From: Candidatus Woesearchaeota archaeon
GTDB lineage: Archaea > Nanobdellota > Nanobdellia > Woesearchaeales > UBA10107
NCBI GenBank assembly: GCA_013331965.1
Contig: DUFL01000034.1
Coordinates: forward strand, 1-6,872
Direction: 5' to 3'
Length of the DNA stretch: 6,872 bases
Under the pieces are notes generated by a model. That model did not search any database, had not been told where the DNA came from, and saw nothing but the letters and a program-made list of their open reading frames with translations. Below are positions 1 through 5,413 of this stretch, in pieces; within the stretch, counting starts at the first letter, position 1, and each line of letters starts with the position of its first letter. A program made the translations under genes and the position numbers.

Positions 1-276
1 AGGCATATCATCAATATGCTTCATGCAATATCAGCAAACACCGCCGTAAAAAGAAATGATTATGATTCTGGTTATCCCTGCTCAAATTCTTTGTTTGACA
101 GTTCAGGCCCATCTTCAAGTCCTGTTCCTGAAACACCTTCCGGAATATTCAATATGTTTGACTCGCCAAGTTCACCGTCAAATTCAGATACAGGCATCCC
201 GAGCATCTTTGACGAGCCAAAAAAAGAAGATACAAATAAGACGAGAGATTTCATAGATTCTTTGCAGGTATATTAA
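1..276 (+). CDS. C-terminal end of an unidentified protein (5' end outside window) with a Ser/Pro-rich disordered tail
   Basis: The reading frame is open from base 1, so the ATG at 16 is probably internal and this is the last 91 residues of a longer protein. The first ~20 residues (RHIINMLHAISANTAVK) look helical and could end a folded domain. The rest is rich in Ser, Pro, Asp and Asn and is almost certainly disordered. Within it a short hydrophobic-Phe-Asp motif recurs three times (LFDSSGP, MFDSPSSP, IFDEPKK; Phe at residues 32, 53 and 70), followed by a charged stretch and a terminal DFIDSLQVY. Such spaced motifs usually bind a partner protein; that is inference. The stop lies 1 nt before the next ATG, so it is the upstream member of the DUF2391–archease–rtcB gene string. 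I do not recognise the family. Confidence 0.7.
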   Translation, partial: RHIINMLHAISANTAVKRNDYDSGYPCSNSLFDSSGPSSSPVPETPSGIFNMFDSPSSPSNSDTGIPSIFDEPKKEDTNKTRDFIDSLQVY

Positions 277-277
277 T

Positions 278-697
278 ATGAAAGACGGAATACAGCATTT
301 TTCAAGAGAAGATTTCTTTTACTCTTTTTTCGGAGCTTTATTTGTCGGATTTGTCTTTATGTCCAAGGGATTTCTGATAGACATATCTAAAAACTTGACT
401 AATGTACATCTTATCATGATAACTGTCCTAACAGTCATTTTTACAACGATACAGATCTATTTTGTCGGATATACAAGAGTGCAGGATAAAATTCACAGGA
501 GCTTCGTGGAATTCTGGGCAAAGCGGTTCTTTACAGTATATTTTTCATCGATATTAGTCTCTTTGCTTCTTATTTATTCGTATGGCATTGACAAAATGAT
601 TGGTTCTGGCAATATCATCAATGCTATCGTAGCATTTTCAATGCCGTGCTCTCTTGGAGCGACATTAAGCGACTTGGTCAAGAAAATAAAGTTCTAA
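278..697 (+). CDS. DUF2391-like integral membrane protein, four predicted helices
   Basis: A 139-residue protein with four hydrophobic segments at about residues 13-34, 44-66, 83-103 and 111-134. A conserved-looking cytoplasmic-type loop, YFVGYTRVQDKIHRSFVEFW (61-80), lies between helices 2 and 3, and a basic tail (VKKIKF) ends the protein. The Gly/Phe-rich first helix (FFGALFVGFVF), the GY-R-DK loop and the FWAKRFF motif fit my memory of the DUF2391 family of putative integral membrane proteins, whose function is unknown. No transport or catalytic motif is visible. The start at 278 is 1 nt after the upstream stop, with AGGTA about 8 nt upstream as a possible ribosome binding site. The stop is 1 nt before the archease ATG, so it is translated in the same string; a functional link to RNA ligation is not implied. 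Confidence 0.65.
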   Translation: MKDGIQHFSREDFFYSFFGALFVGFVFMSKGFLIDISKNLTNVHLIMITVLTVIFTTIQIYFVGYTRVQDKIHRSFVEFWAKRFFTVYFSSILVSLLLIYSYGIDKMIGSGNIINAIVAFSMPCSLGATLSDLVKKIKF

Positions 698-698
698 A

Positions 699-1121
699 AT
701 GGAAAAATACAGGTTTTTTGAGCATACAGCGGATATGAAATTTCAGGCTTACGGAAAAAGCCTGGAAGAAGCATTTTCCAATGCAGCTTTGGCTTTGACT
801 GATGTGATTGTCGAGGTTAAAGAAGTTGAACAGATTATTAAGAAAGAAATAATAATAGAATCAGAGGACAAGAAAGCCTTGCTTTATGATTTTCTTGAAA
901 AATTCCTTTATTTTATGGATGCAGAGCATTTTGTGATAAGTAAAATCATCTCTTTGAATATAGAAAAAGGAAAGAAATTCAGGCTCACAGCGAATGTATC
1001 AGGAAATGTAGGGTTGGATAAGTACAGCTTTAAAAGACATGTAAAAGCTGTGACTTACAATGACATGATAATAGATGAAAAACCGGAAAACGTCATGATT
1101 CAGGTTGTTTTGGATTTATAG
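699..1121 (+). CDS. Archease, activator of the RtcB RNA ligase
   Basis: A 140-residue protein of normal archease length. Visible family hallmarks are FFEHTADMKFQAYG at residues 6-19 (the HTAD motif near the N-terminus), FSNAALALTDVI (26-37), LLYDFLEKFLYFMDAE (61-76), the HVKAVTY motif (114-120) and a short hydrophobic C-terminus ending in Asp-Leu. In this family conserved acidic residues, including the HTAD Asp and the C-terminal Asp, form a metal site. Archease binds RtcB, speeds guanylylation of its active-site histidine, allows multiple turnover and widens nucleotide use; it acts in the cytoplasm in tRNA splicing and RNA repair. Its gene lies immediately upstream of rtcB, the classic archaeal arrangement. 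No clear Shine-Dalgarno precedes the ATG, so translation is probably coupled to the gene before it. Confidence 0.95.
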   Translation: MEKYRFFEHTADMKFQAYGKSLEEAFSNAALALTDVIVEVKEVEQIIKKEIIIESEDKKALLYDFLEKFLYFMDAEHFVISKIISLNIEKGKKFRLTANVSGNVGLDKYSFKRHVKAVTYNDMIIDEKPENVMIQVVLDL

Positions 1122-1126
1122 CAATG

Positions 1127-1135
1127 TATTTAAAT
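1127..1135 (+). promoter_or_regulatory. TATA box, candidate internal leaderless promoter for rtcB
   Basis: TATTTAAAT is centred about 26 nt upstream of the ATG at 1157. That is the archaeal TATA-to-transcription-start distance and would give an mRNA starting at or next to the ATG. The element begins only 6 nt after the archease stop and overlaps the alternative upstream start at 1124. Its use as a promoter is inferred from position and sequence only. Confidence 0.45.
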
Positions 1136-1156
1136 CGTGTAATTTGCTCTAATTCT

Positions 1157-4090
1157 ATGGTTGAATTGAAGAAAATTAAGGAATTTGTATGGCAGATAGA
1201 AGGCACCAAAGTTCCGGCTTATGTTTTTGCCAGCGATAAGATTCTGGAAGCGATGAAGAATGATAAAACGCTTGAACAGGCAAAAAATATGACAACTCTG
1301 CCTGGAGCATTAAAAATACTTGCCCTTCCGGATTCTCACCAAGGTTATGGTTTTTGTATTGGTGGAGTCGCAGCTTTAGACTTCGAGAAAGGAGGAGTTT
1401 CTCCTGGCGGAATCGGATATGACGTGAATTGCACTCATCCTGATGTCAAAGTCTCATTAAAATGGGGGGCATGGAAACGAATCAAAGATATTGAGCAAAG
1501 CTGGGATAAAGAGGAATTCTCGCTATTCGAGTATAAAAAAAAGGAAAAGAAGGAAGTGCCGATTGTCTGTTATATGAAACGTGAGGAAAAAAAAGAAATA
1601 TTCGAACTAAAAACACTCACTGGAAGATCAATTAAGATTACCGGTAATCATCCAATCCTGACTATTAATGGGATGATTAAGGCAAAGGACATTAAAGAGA
1701 ATGACATGGTCGTTGTGAATGGATTTGAGGGCGTTGAATGGGAAGAACCTAAAAAAGAGAAAATTATTGGTGCAGAAGACATTGAAAAAATGTTAGATAA
1801 TCTCAATATTGGCGCAGAAGGAAATGCCAGAAATCAAATATTAAATTTCTTACGGAAGAATGATATTTTGGAGATTAGCTATAATTCTCCAAAATTACCT
1901 ATTCTTTTGAAACTTATGGGGTTTGTCTTAGGGGATGGTGTGCTATCTTATGTCGGAGGCAGGAGTGGGCAGGTCACATTCTACGGGAAAAAAGAAGATT
2001 TGGAAAGTATTCAGTCTGATGTGTCAAACCTAGGATTCGGCTGCCAAAATATTTATTCCAGAGTCAGAAATCATAAAATAAACACCCATTATGGGACGAA
2101 AAAATTTGTCTTTGAGGAGCACTCAATAAACTGCGGATCGGCATCTTTTGCTATTTTGTTGTCTGCTCTTGGAGTTCCTCATGGGAAAAAAGTCACGAAA
2201 GAGTATCGTGTTCCAAAATGGGTTATGAACGCTCCCTTATGGCAAAAACGTTTATTTTTATCTGCATTTTTCGGAGCAGAACTTTCCAGTCCTGCAACCT
2301 TGAATAAGTATAATTTCTATGAGCCAACGCTGAACATGAATAAGCTTGAAAGCATCAAAGAGAGCTCAATTGATTTTCTAAATGACATTCGTTTGCTTCT
2401 TGCAGATTTCAAGGTAACTTCAAGCATGCCGGTTGCAGTTCCGGGCAATCAATATCATGGTAAAAACGGAAAGACAGTCTGCCACAGGATAAAAATATAC
2501 GGCAATTCATCAAATCTTATTAATTTCTTTGAAAATATCAGCTATGATTACAATAAACAAAAAAATTTGGAGGCAAGTCTTGCTTCTAGCTATCTCAGGT
2601 TAAAAAGTGTTATTCAAAAAGAAAGAATGAGCATAAGGGCAAAAACAAGAGAATTGTATGGATTAGGTGTGCCGATAAAGGACATTGTTGCATCGCTTTC
2701 ATCAGTTTATACGCCAGAACAGTTCATTAAACATTCTTTATGGACTGAGCAAAGAACAGAACCTCGCACAGCTATTAATTTTATATCATACGAGGATTAT
2801 AAGAAGACATTTTCTTTTGGAAGAGATGGATTTGTTTTCGATCCTATTCTAAATATAAATGTTATTCCGTATCAAGGTCTCGTATATGACGTAACTGTCA
2901 GTCACAATGACCATAACTTTATTGCAAACAACATTGTTGTTTCGAATTGCGGCGTTCGATTGTTAACAACTCCTCTGGCTCGAGATGATGTCAAAGATAA
3001 AATTAATCAATTAGTTGAAGCTTGTTATCAGGCTGTCCCTGCCGGATTGGGAGAAGGAAACGTCAAAATCTCAAGAGAAGAATTAGATAAAGTTCTGGAA
3101 AAAGGAGCGTTATGGGCATTTGAAAAAGGATATGGTTTGAAAGATGACTTGGCTAATTCTGAAGAATCAGGAACTTTCAAGGGAGCTGATGCTTCAAAAG
3201 TTTCTGACAAAGCCAAAAACAGAGGAAAAAATCAATTAGGTTCATTAGGTTCAGGAAATCATTTCCTGGAAATCCAGTATGTTTCTGATATTATTGATGA
3301 AGAAAAGGCAAAAGTGTTCGGTTTAAAGAAAAATCAGGTTGTTTTCATGATACACTGCGGCTCAAGGGGATTGGGCCATCAAGTTTGTTCTGATTATTTA
3401 AGAAAGATGGAGCAGGAATTTCCAAAGGAATTAGCCAAACTGCCGGACAGAGAATTAGCTTATGCTCCCGCCGGGACACAAGCTTGTGATGATTATCTTA
3501 AAGCGATGAAGGCCGCTGCTAATTTTGCATGGTGCAACAGATACATAATTGCAGATTTAGTCAGGAGTTGTTTTGTTAAAGTCTTTGATCTTAAAAAAAC
3601 AGATATTAAAACAGTATATGATGTTGCGCATAATATTGCTAAGATTGAAGAATACTCTTTTGACGGGAAGAAGAAAAAAGTTTATATGCACAGGAAAGGA
3701 GCAACACGTGCTTTTGGTCCTGGAAATAAAGAAATACCTGAGAAATACAGAAAAACAGGACAGCCGGTCATTATTCCCGGCTCAATGGGAACCGCTTCGT
3801 ATGTTTTAGTGGGTACAGAAATAGGAATGAAAGAAAGTTTAGGCTCAACTGCACACGGCGCTGGAAGGATAATGTCAAGACATCAGGCAGTAAGGGAGTT
3901 CGGAGGTCCGGCATTAATATCTAGCCTTGCAAAGCAGGGAATCATTGTAAAAGGGCATTCTATGGTCGGCTTAGCAGAAGAAGCTCCGGGGGCTTACAAA
4001 GATATAGATGAAGTCGTCAGAGTATCTGATAAATTAGGGATTGCTAAAGCAGTTGTTAAACTGAAGCCATTGGCGGTTGTTAAGGGTTAG
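1157..4090 (+). CDS. rtcB: RtcB, 3'-phosphate RNA-splicing ligase, precursor interrupted by an intein
   Basis: RtcB joins a 2',3'-cyclic phosphate/3'-phosphate end to a 5'-OH using GTP and Mn2+, ligating tRNA exons. The N-extein shows PDSHQGYGFCIGGVAA and GGIGYDVN. The C-extein begins CGVRLLTT and shows GSGNHFLEI, MIHCGSRGLGHQ, DVAHN and STAHGAGRIMSR. These supply the metal ligands (Asp, Cys, three His) and the histidine that is guanylylated (His codon 3854-3856). Without the intein (1430-2947) the protein is 471 residues, close to known archaeal RtcB (about 480). I prefer the start at 1157 because MVELKKIKEFVWQI aligns with the usual RtcB N-terminus, while an ATG at 1124 would add 11 atypical residues; a TATA box sits 26 nt upstream of 1157. 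The usual PDGH…GYGFPIGG motif reads PDSH…GYGFCIGG here. The 3' end overlaps the converging winged-helix gene by 4 nt. Confidence 0.95.
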   Translation: MVELKKIKEFVWQIEGTKVPAYVFASDKILEAMKNDKTLEQAKNMTTLPGALKILALPDSHQGYGFCIGGVAALDFEKGGVSPGGIGYDVNCTHPDVKVSLKWGAWKRIKDIEQSWDKEEFSLFEYKKKEKKEVPIVCYMKREEKKEIFELKTLTGRSIKITGNHPILTINGMIKAKDIKENDMVVVNGFEGVEWEEPKKEKIIGAEDIEKMLDNLNIGAEGNARNQILNFLRKNDILEISYNSPKLPILLKLMGFVLGDGVLSYVGGRSGQVTFYGKKEDLESIQSDVSNLGFGCQNIYSRVRNHKINTHYGTKKFVFEEHSINCGSASFAILLSALGVPHGKKVTKEYRVPKWVMNAPLWQKRLFLSAFFGAELSSPATLNKYNFYEPTLNMNKLESIKESSIDFLNDIRLLLADFKVTSSMPVAVPGNQYHGKNGKTVCHRIKIYGNSSNLINFFENISYDYNKQKNLEASLASSYLRLKSVIQKERMSIRAKTRELYGLGVPIKDIVASLSSVYTPEQFIKHSLWTEQRTEPRTAINFISYEDYKKTFSFGRDGFVFDPILNINVIPYQGLVYDVTVSHNDHNFIANNIVVSNCGVRLLTTPLARDDVKDKINQLVEACYQAVPAGLGEGNVKISREELDKVLEKGALWAFEKGYGLKDDLANSEESGTFKGADASKVSDKAKNRGKNQLGSLGSGNHFLEIQYVSDIIDEEKAKVFGLKKNQVVFMIHCGSRGLGHQVCSDYLRKMEQEFPKELAKLPDRELAYAPAGTQACDDYLKAMKAAANFAWCNRYIIADLVRSCFVKVFDLKKTDIKTVYDVAHNIAKIEEYSFDGKKKKVYMHRKGATRAFGPGNKEIPEKYRKTGQPVIIPGSMGTASYVLVGTEIGMKESLGSTAHGAGRIMSRHQAVREFGGPALISSLAKQGIIVKGHSMVGLAEEAPGAYKDIDEVVRVSDKLGIAKAVVKLKPLAVVKG
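1430..2947 (+). mobile_element. RtcB intein with LAGLIDADG homing endonuclease (506 residues)
   Basis: This in-frame insertion splits the invariant GYDVN|CGVR motif of RtcB. It starts with Cys1 and ends with Asn506, and the next residue is Cys, which is also the catalytic metal-binding cysteine of RtcB. Splicing block B is ITGNHPIL (Thr71, His74). Block F is GLVYDVTV…DHNFIANN (Asp487, His495). Block G is NNIVVSN, with Ser in place of the usual penultimate His. Endonuclease motifs are LMGFVLGDG (Asp169) and FLSAFFGAE (Glu284), separated by LSALGVPHGKK and YRVPKWV, as in DOD-type enzymes. A predicted helix-turn-helix lies at about 400-440 (IRAKTRELYGLGVPIKDIV). No frameshift or stop is seen, so both activities look intact. 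The insertion site is one known from archaeal RtcB, e.g. Pyrococcus. Confidence 0.93.
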
Positions 4091-4359
4091 ATTCCAAATG
4101 CCTGTGTCATCTCTTCTATCTTCTTGAATTCTTCTATGAACTTGTATCCTTTGTCAGTCAATATGTAATATATTTTTCCTTTCTCTTCCTGTTTTTGGAT
4201 GAATCCGCCGGTAATCAGCTCATCTAAATATTTCTTCAGTCTGTCATGAGAAAGATTCCCGCCATATAATATGTGCGTAGGCTTTACCCTTCCGCTTTTG
4301 GAACTAATCAGATTAAGAATATCAAATATAATCTCGTGTTTACTTCTTCTTTCTGCCAT
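4087..4359 (-). CDS. Small winged-helix DNA-binding protein, HTH_45 (ArnR1-like) type
   Basis: A 90-residue protein that is essentially a single winged helix. RRSKHEIIFDILNLI (4-18) is helix 1, KPTHILYGGNLSHDRLKKYLDELITGGFIQ (26-55) holds the helix-turn-helix, KGKIYYILTDKGYKFIEEF (60-78) is the wing and following helix, and a short helical tail follows. The KPT-ILY-NLS-RLKKYL pattern is typical of the archaeal HTH_45 family, whose members are probable transcription regulators. It begins inside the end of the seven-helix membrane protein gene (20-nt overlap), so the two are co-transcribed and probably translationally coupled. Its best target candidate is the 17-bp palindrome in its own operon promoter; that is inference. 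No ligand-binding or metal site is visible. The stop overlaps the end of rtcB on the opposite strand. Confidence 0.85.
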   Translation of the reverse strand: MAERRSKHEIIFDILNLISSKSGRVKPTHILYGGNLSHDRLKKYLDELITGGFIQKQEEKGKIYYILTDKGYKFIEEFKKIEEMTQAFGI

Positions 4360-5029
4360 AGATTTTAGATAAAGTCGTCAATAATAGTATCAAGCCTATT
4401 AAAAGTATTGAATTCCTGATTATGAAAAAGATTGGCATGAATGTTTCCAATAAAACAAACAAGTGGAACAGGAACATGCAGAAGAATGCCAGGCAAGTCA
4501 GCAGCCTATTCTTGTTCTTACCTTCAAGATACTTGTCATATGTATACATCACGATGAATGAAAGCAGTATCGCGGAAAACATGTTGAACATCAGCTTATC
4601 CCTGAATGTATAAACCCCAACAATGAATGTCCAGAAATAAAACAGCCAAAGCTTATTGGATTTCTTGACTTCTGAATAAACAGCAGCGAGTGAAACGTAA
4701 GCAAGCATGACCCCAATCAAAAATACATAGTATATTCCGAACATCGGCAGCATAAATAGTTCATATTTTTTCTCCACAAAATATTTTGCGTATCCAAGTC
4801 TTATGGAAACATTAAGTATCACATTGGCCAGAAAACTCAGTCCTAAGAGCAAAAATCCGTAGAAGAAATATTTGTACTTCGCTTCTTTTATTATCCTGTA
4901 CGCTTTGAACCCTAAGTAGCTTATCGCAAAGGAAACGACAACTCCCAGCAGCTGGATGCCGGCTACAACCCAGTAAAACCAATTAGGGAACTGTTTTGCC
5001 AGCAATAATGTAAAATTGATGTCGGCCAT
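4340..5029 (-). CDS. Seven-helix membrane protein of unknown function, paired with a winged-helix regulator
   Basis: A 229-residue protein with hydrophobic segments at about 18-40, 54-76, 92-117, 128-141, 148-164, 175-194 and 199-220, and a basic C-terminus (IYGRKKK). The loop after helix 1 (KAYRIIKEAKYKY) and that after helix 5 (DKYLEGKNKNR) are positively charged, placing them and the C-terminus on the cytoplasmic side with an outside N-terminus. Charged residues inside the membrane region are few. No known enzyme, transporter or sensor motif is visible. The overlap with the winged-helix gene suggests a membrane sensor plus DNA-binding effector, but this is inference from context. The ATG at 5029 lies 27 nt downstream of a TATA box, consistent with a leaderless mRNA. 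I do not recognise a named family. Confidence 0.75.
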   Translation of the reverse strand: MADINFTLLLAKQFPNWFYWVVAGIQLLGVVVSFAISYLGFKAYRIIKEAKYKYFFYGFLLLGLSFLANVILNVSIRLGYAKYFVEKKYELFMLPMFGIYYVFLIGVMLAYVSLAAVYSEVKKSNKLWLFYFWTFIVGVYTFRDKLMFNMFSAILLSFIVMYTYDKYLEGKNKNRLLTCLAFFCMFLFHLFVLLETFMPIFFIIRNSILLIGLILLLTTLSKIYGRKKK

Positions 5030-5044
5030 AGAACTGAGTTCTAT
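5028..5044. promoter_or_regulatory. Perfect 17-bp palindrome, candidate operator
   Basis: ATAGAACTGAGTTCTAT has 8-bp arms around a single central base. It sits between the TATA box and the ATG of the membrane-protein operon on the - strand and includes the first two bases of the start codon. A bound repressor there would block polymerase loading. The winged-helix protein encoded in the same operon is the natural candidate to bind it; that is inference. Confidence 0.55.
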
Positions 5045-5051
5045 CTATGAG

Positions 5052-5059
5052 TATATAAA
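5052..5059 (-). promoter_or_regulatory. TATA box for the membrane protein–winged-helix operon
   Basis: On the - strand the sequence reads TTTATATA, centred about 27 nt upstream of the ATG at 5029. This spacing predicts transcription starting at or next to the start codon. No Shine-Dalgarno sequence is present before the ATG, which agrees with a leaderless transcript. Confidence 0.6.
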
Positions 5060-5067
5060 ATTTATGC

Positions 5068-5118
5068 CCATTCACTCTAGATTACCAGCCCCCTTTCGGG
5101 GGTGGCATCTAAGAATGG
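5068..5118 (-). other. Long GAAA-capped hairpin spanning the end of the second small gene
   Basis: Read on the - strand, five helical segments stack: CCATTC/GAATGG, TAGAT/ATCTA, CCA/TGG and CCCCC/GGGGG closed by a GAAA tetraloop, with a 1x4 internal loop, a 1x2 internal loop and a single bulged C. A GNRA loop forms only on this strand (the other gives TTTC), so the - strand RNA is the likely functional form. The stop codon of the 40-codon gene (5109-5111) is inside the stem, and the next TATA box follows within about 10 nt. Possible roles are transcript end, mRNA stabilisation or a processed small RNA. It lacks the ACA tail of an H/ACA guide and has no U-run directly after the stem. Confidence 0.5.
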
Positions 5119-5231
5119 ACTTTACCGAGAAGAAGCCTGTCTTCAGTGAAGACAAGCCCTTCCACAACAAAAATACACGGAGGAGCATTACCTAATCCAT
5201 ATCTTTTCATCAGATCGCTTACATCTTTCAT
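5109..5231 (-). CDS. Small protein of 40 residues, second gene of a small-gene pair
   Basis: This ORF is short but well supported. The ATG at 5231 is preceded by GAGGTG with a 5-nt spacer, one of the two best Shine-Dalgarno sequences in the window, and lies 1 nt after the stop of the 31-codon gene. The product starts MKDVSDLMKRYGLGNAPPCI and continues FVVEGLVFTEDRLLLGKVHS. It has an amphipathic N-terminal stretch, a Gly-Asn-Ala-Pro-Pro-Cys turn, and a hydrophobic/acidic second half that could form two strands. There is one cysteine, no transmembrane helix and no signal peptide. I do not recognise it. The stop codon lies in the stem of a strong hairpin. A non-coding role for the region remains possible, since the evidence is the start signals and context only. 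Confidence 0.5.
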   Translation of the reverse strand: MKDVSDLMKRYGLGNAPPCIFVVEGLVFTEDRLLLGKVHS

Positions 5232-5232
5232 T

Positions 5233-5328
5233 TTACCACCTCTTTTTCTCTGCAGCCCTTAGACTGAGCATTTTCATGTGCCTGAAAAACACAGGCTGAA
5301 AGTCTCTCGGCGTCGTTCCGTAATTCAT
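5233..5328 (-). CDS. Small basic protein of 31 residues, first gene of a small-gene pair
   Basis: The ATG at 5328 is preceded by AGGTGA with a 4-nt spacer, and a TATA box lies about 26 nt upstream of the presumed transcript start. The product begins MNYGTTPRDFQPVFFRHMKM and ends LSLRAAEKKRW. It has a Pro/Phe-rich start followed by a probable basic helix, with net positive charge. Its final codons carry the ribosome binding site of the next gene, and its TAA is 1 nt before the next ATG, so the two are likely made together. It could be a small RNA- or protein-binding factor, or a leader peptide that controls the second ORF. I do not recognise it, and without homologues it stays a candidate gene. 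Confidence 0.45.
   Translation of the reverse strand: MNYGTTPRDFQPVFFRHMKMLSLRAAEKKRW
5237..5242 (-). promoter_or_regulatory. Shine-Dalgarno site of the 40-codon gene
   Basis: GAGGTG on the - strand, six bases complementary to the archaeal 16S 3' end, with a 5-nt spacer to the ATG at 5231. It overlaps the Arg-Trp codons that end the preceding small gene. This decides the start and supports translational coupling. Confidence 0.6.
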
Positions 5329-5360
5329 GATTTCACCTGAGAAATATGATGTTGAAATCA
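5328..5360. repeat. Inverted repeat TGATTTCA–N17–TGAAATCA in the small-gene promoter
   Basis: The two perfectly complementary 8-bp arms (5328-5335 and 5353-5360) lie between the TATA box and the start codon of the 31-codon gene on the - strand, with centres 25 bp apart. The distal arm is upstream of the predicted transcript start, so an operator for a dimeric protein fits better than an RNA hairpin. The proximal arm overlaps the Shine-Dalgarno and start region. Confidence 0.35.
5333..5338 (-). promoter_or_regulatory. Shine-Dalgarno site of the 31-codon gene
   Basis: AGGTGA on the - strand with a 4-nt spacer to the ATG at 5328. Most larger genes in the window lack a comparable site, so its presence here argues that this short frame is translated. 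Confidence 0.55.
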
Positions 5361-5370
5361 GTTTAAATAT
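5361..5370 (-). promoter_or_regulatory. TATA box for the small-gene pair
   Basis: ATATTTAAAC on the - strand. A transcript starting about 26 nt downstream would begin near 5340, leaving a leader of roughly 10 nt that contains the Shine-Dalgarno sequence. The core is nearly symmetric, so use in the other direction cannot be excluded, but no + strand gene follows. The remaining bases up to 5413 hold no gene I can support. Confidence 0.5.
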
Positions 5371-5413
5371 CTCACGCGCGGTTGTCCAGTGGGGCAGGGA
5401 TAATCCCGACAGA

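Noticed and set aside
1534..1592. Two runs of eight A residues in the intein as programmed slippage sites
   Set aside because: The zero frame stays open through the whole intein and the runs encode ordinary Lys-rich linker residues. Nothing suggests a useful alternative frame.
3028..3216. 62-codon ORF on the - strand inside the RtcB C-extein
   Set aside because: It lies entirely opposite conserved RtcB codons, has no start signals, and its composition mirrors the gene on the other strand.
5116..5196. 26-codon ORF on the + strand (MDFTEKKPVF…) opposite the 40-codon gene
   Set aside because: It has no ribosome binding site or promoter and its ATG lies inside the hairpin stem. The - strand frame has far better start signals.
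5326..5362. Possible box C/D guide RNA on the + strand (CATGATT, CTGA, ATGATG)
   Set aside because: The boxes are imperfect, the spacing is wrong, and the region is better explained by the promoter and start of the small-gene pair on the other strand.
5381..5413. GGGA-TTA-TCCC mini-hairpin after the small membrane protein gene as a terminator
   Set aside because: The stem is only 4 bp and no T-run follows on the - strand, so it cannot be called a terminator.
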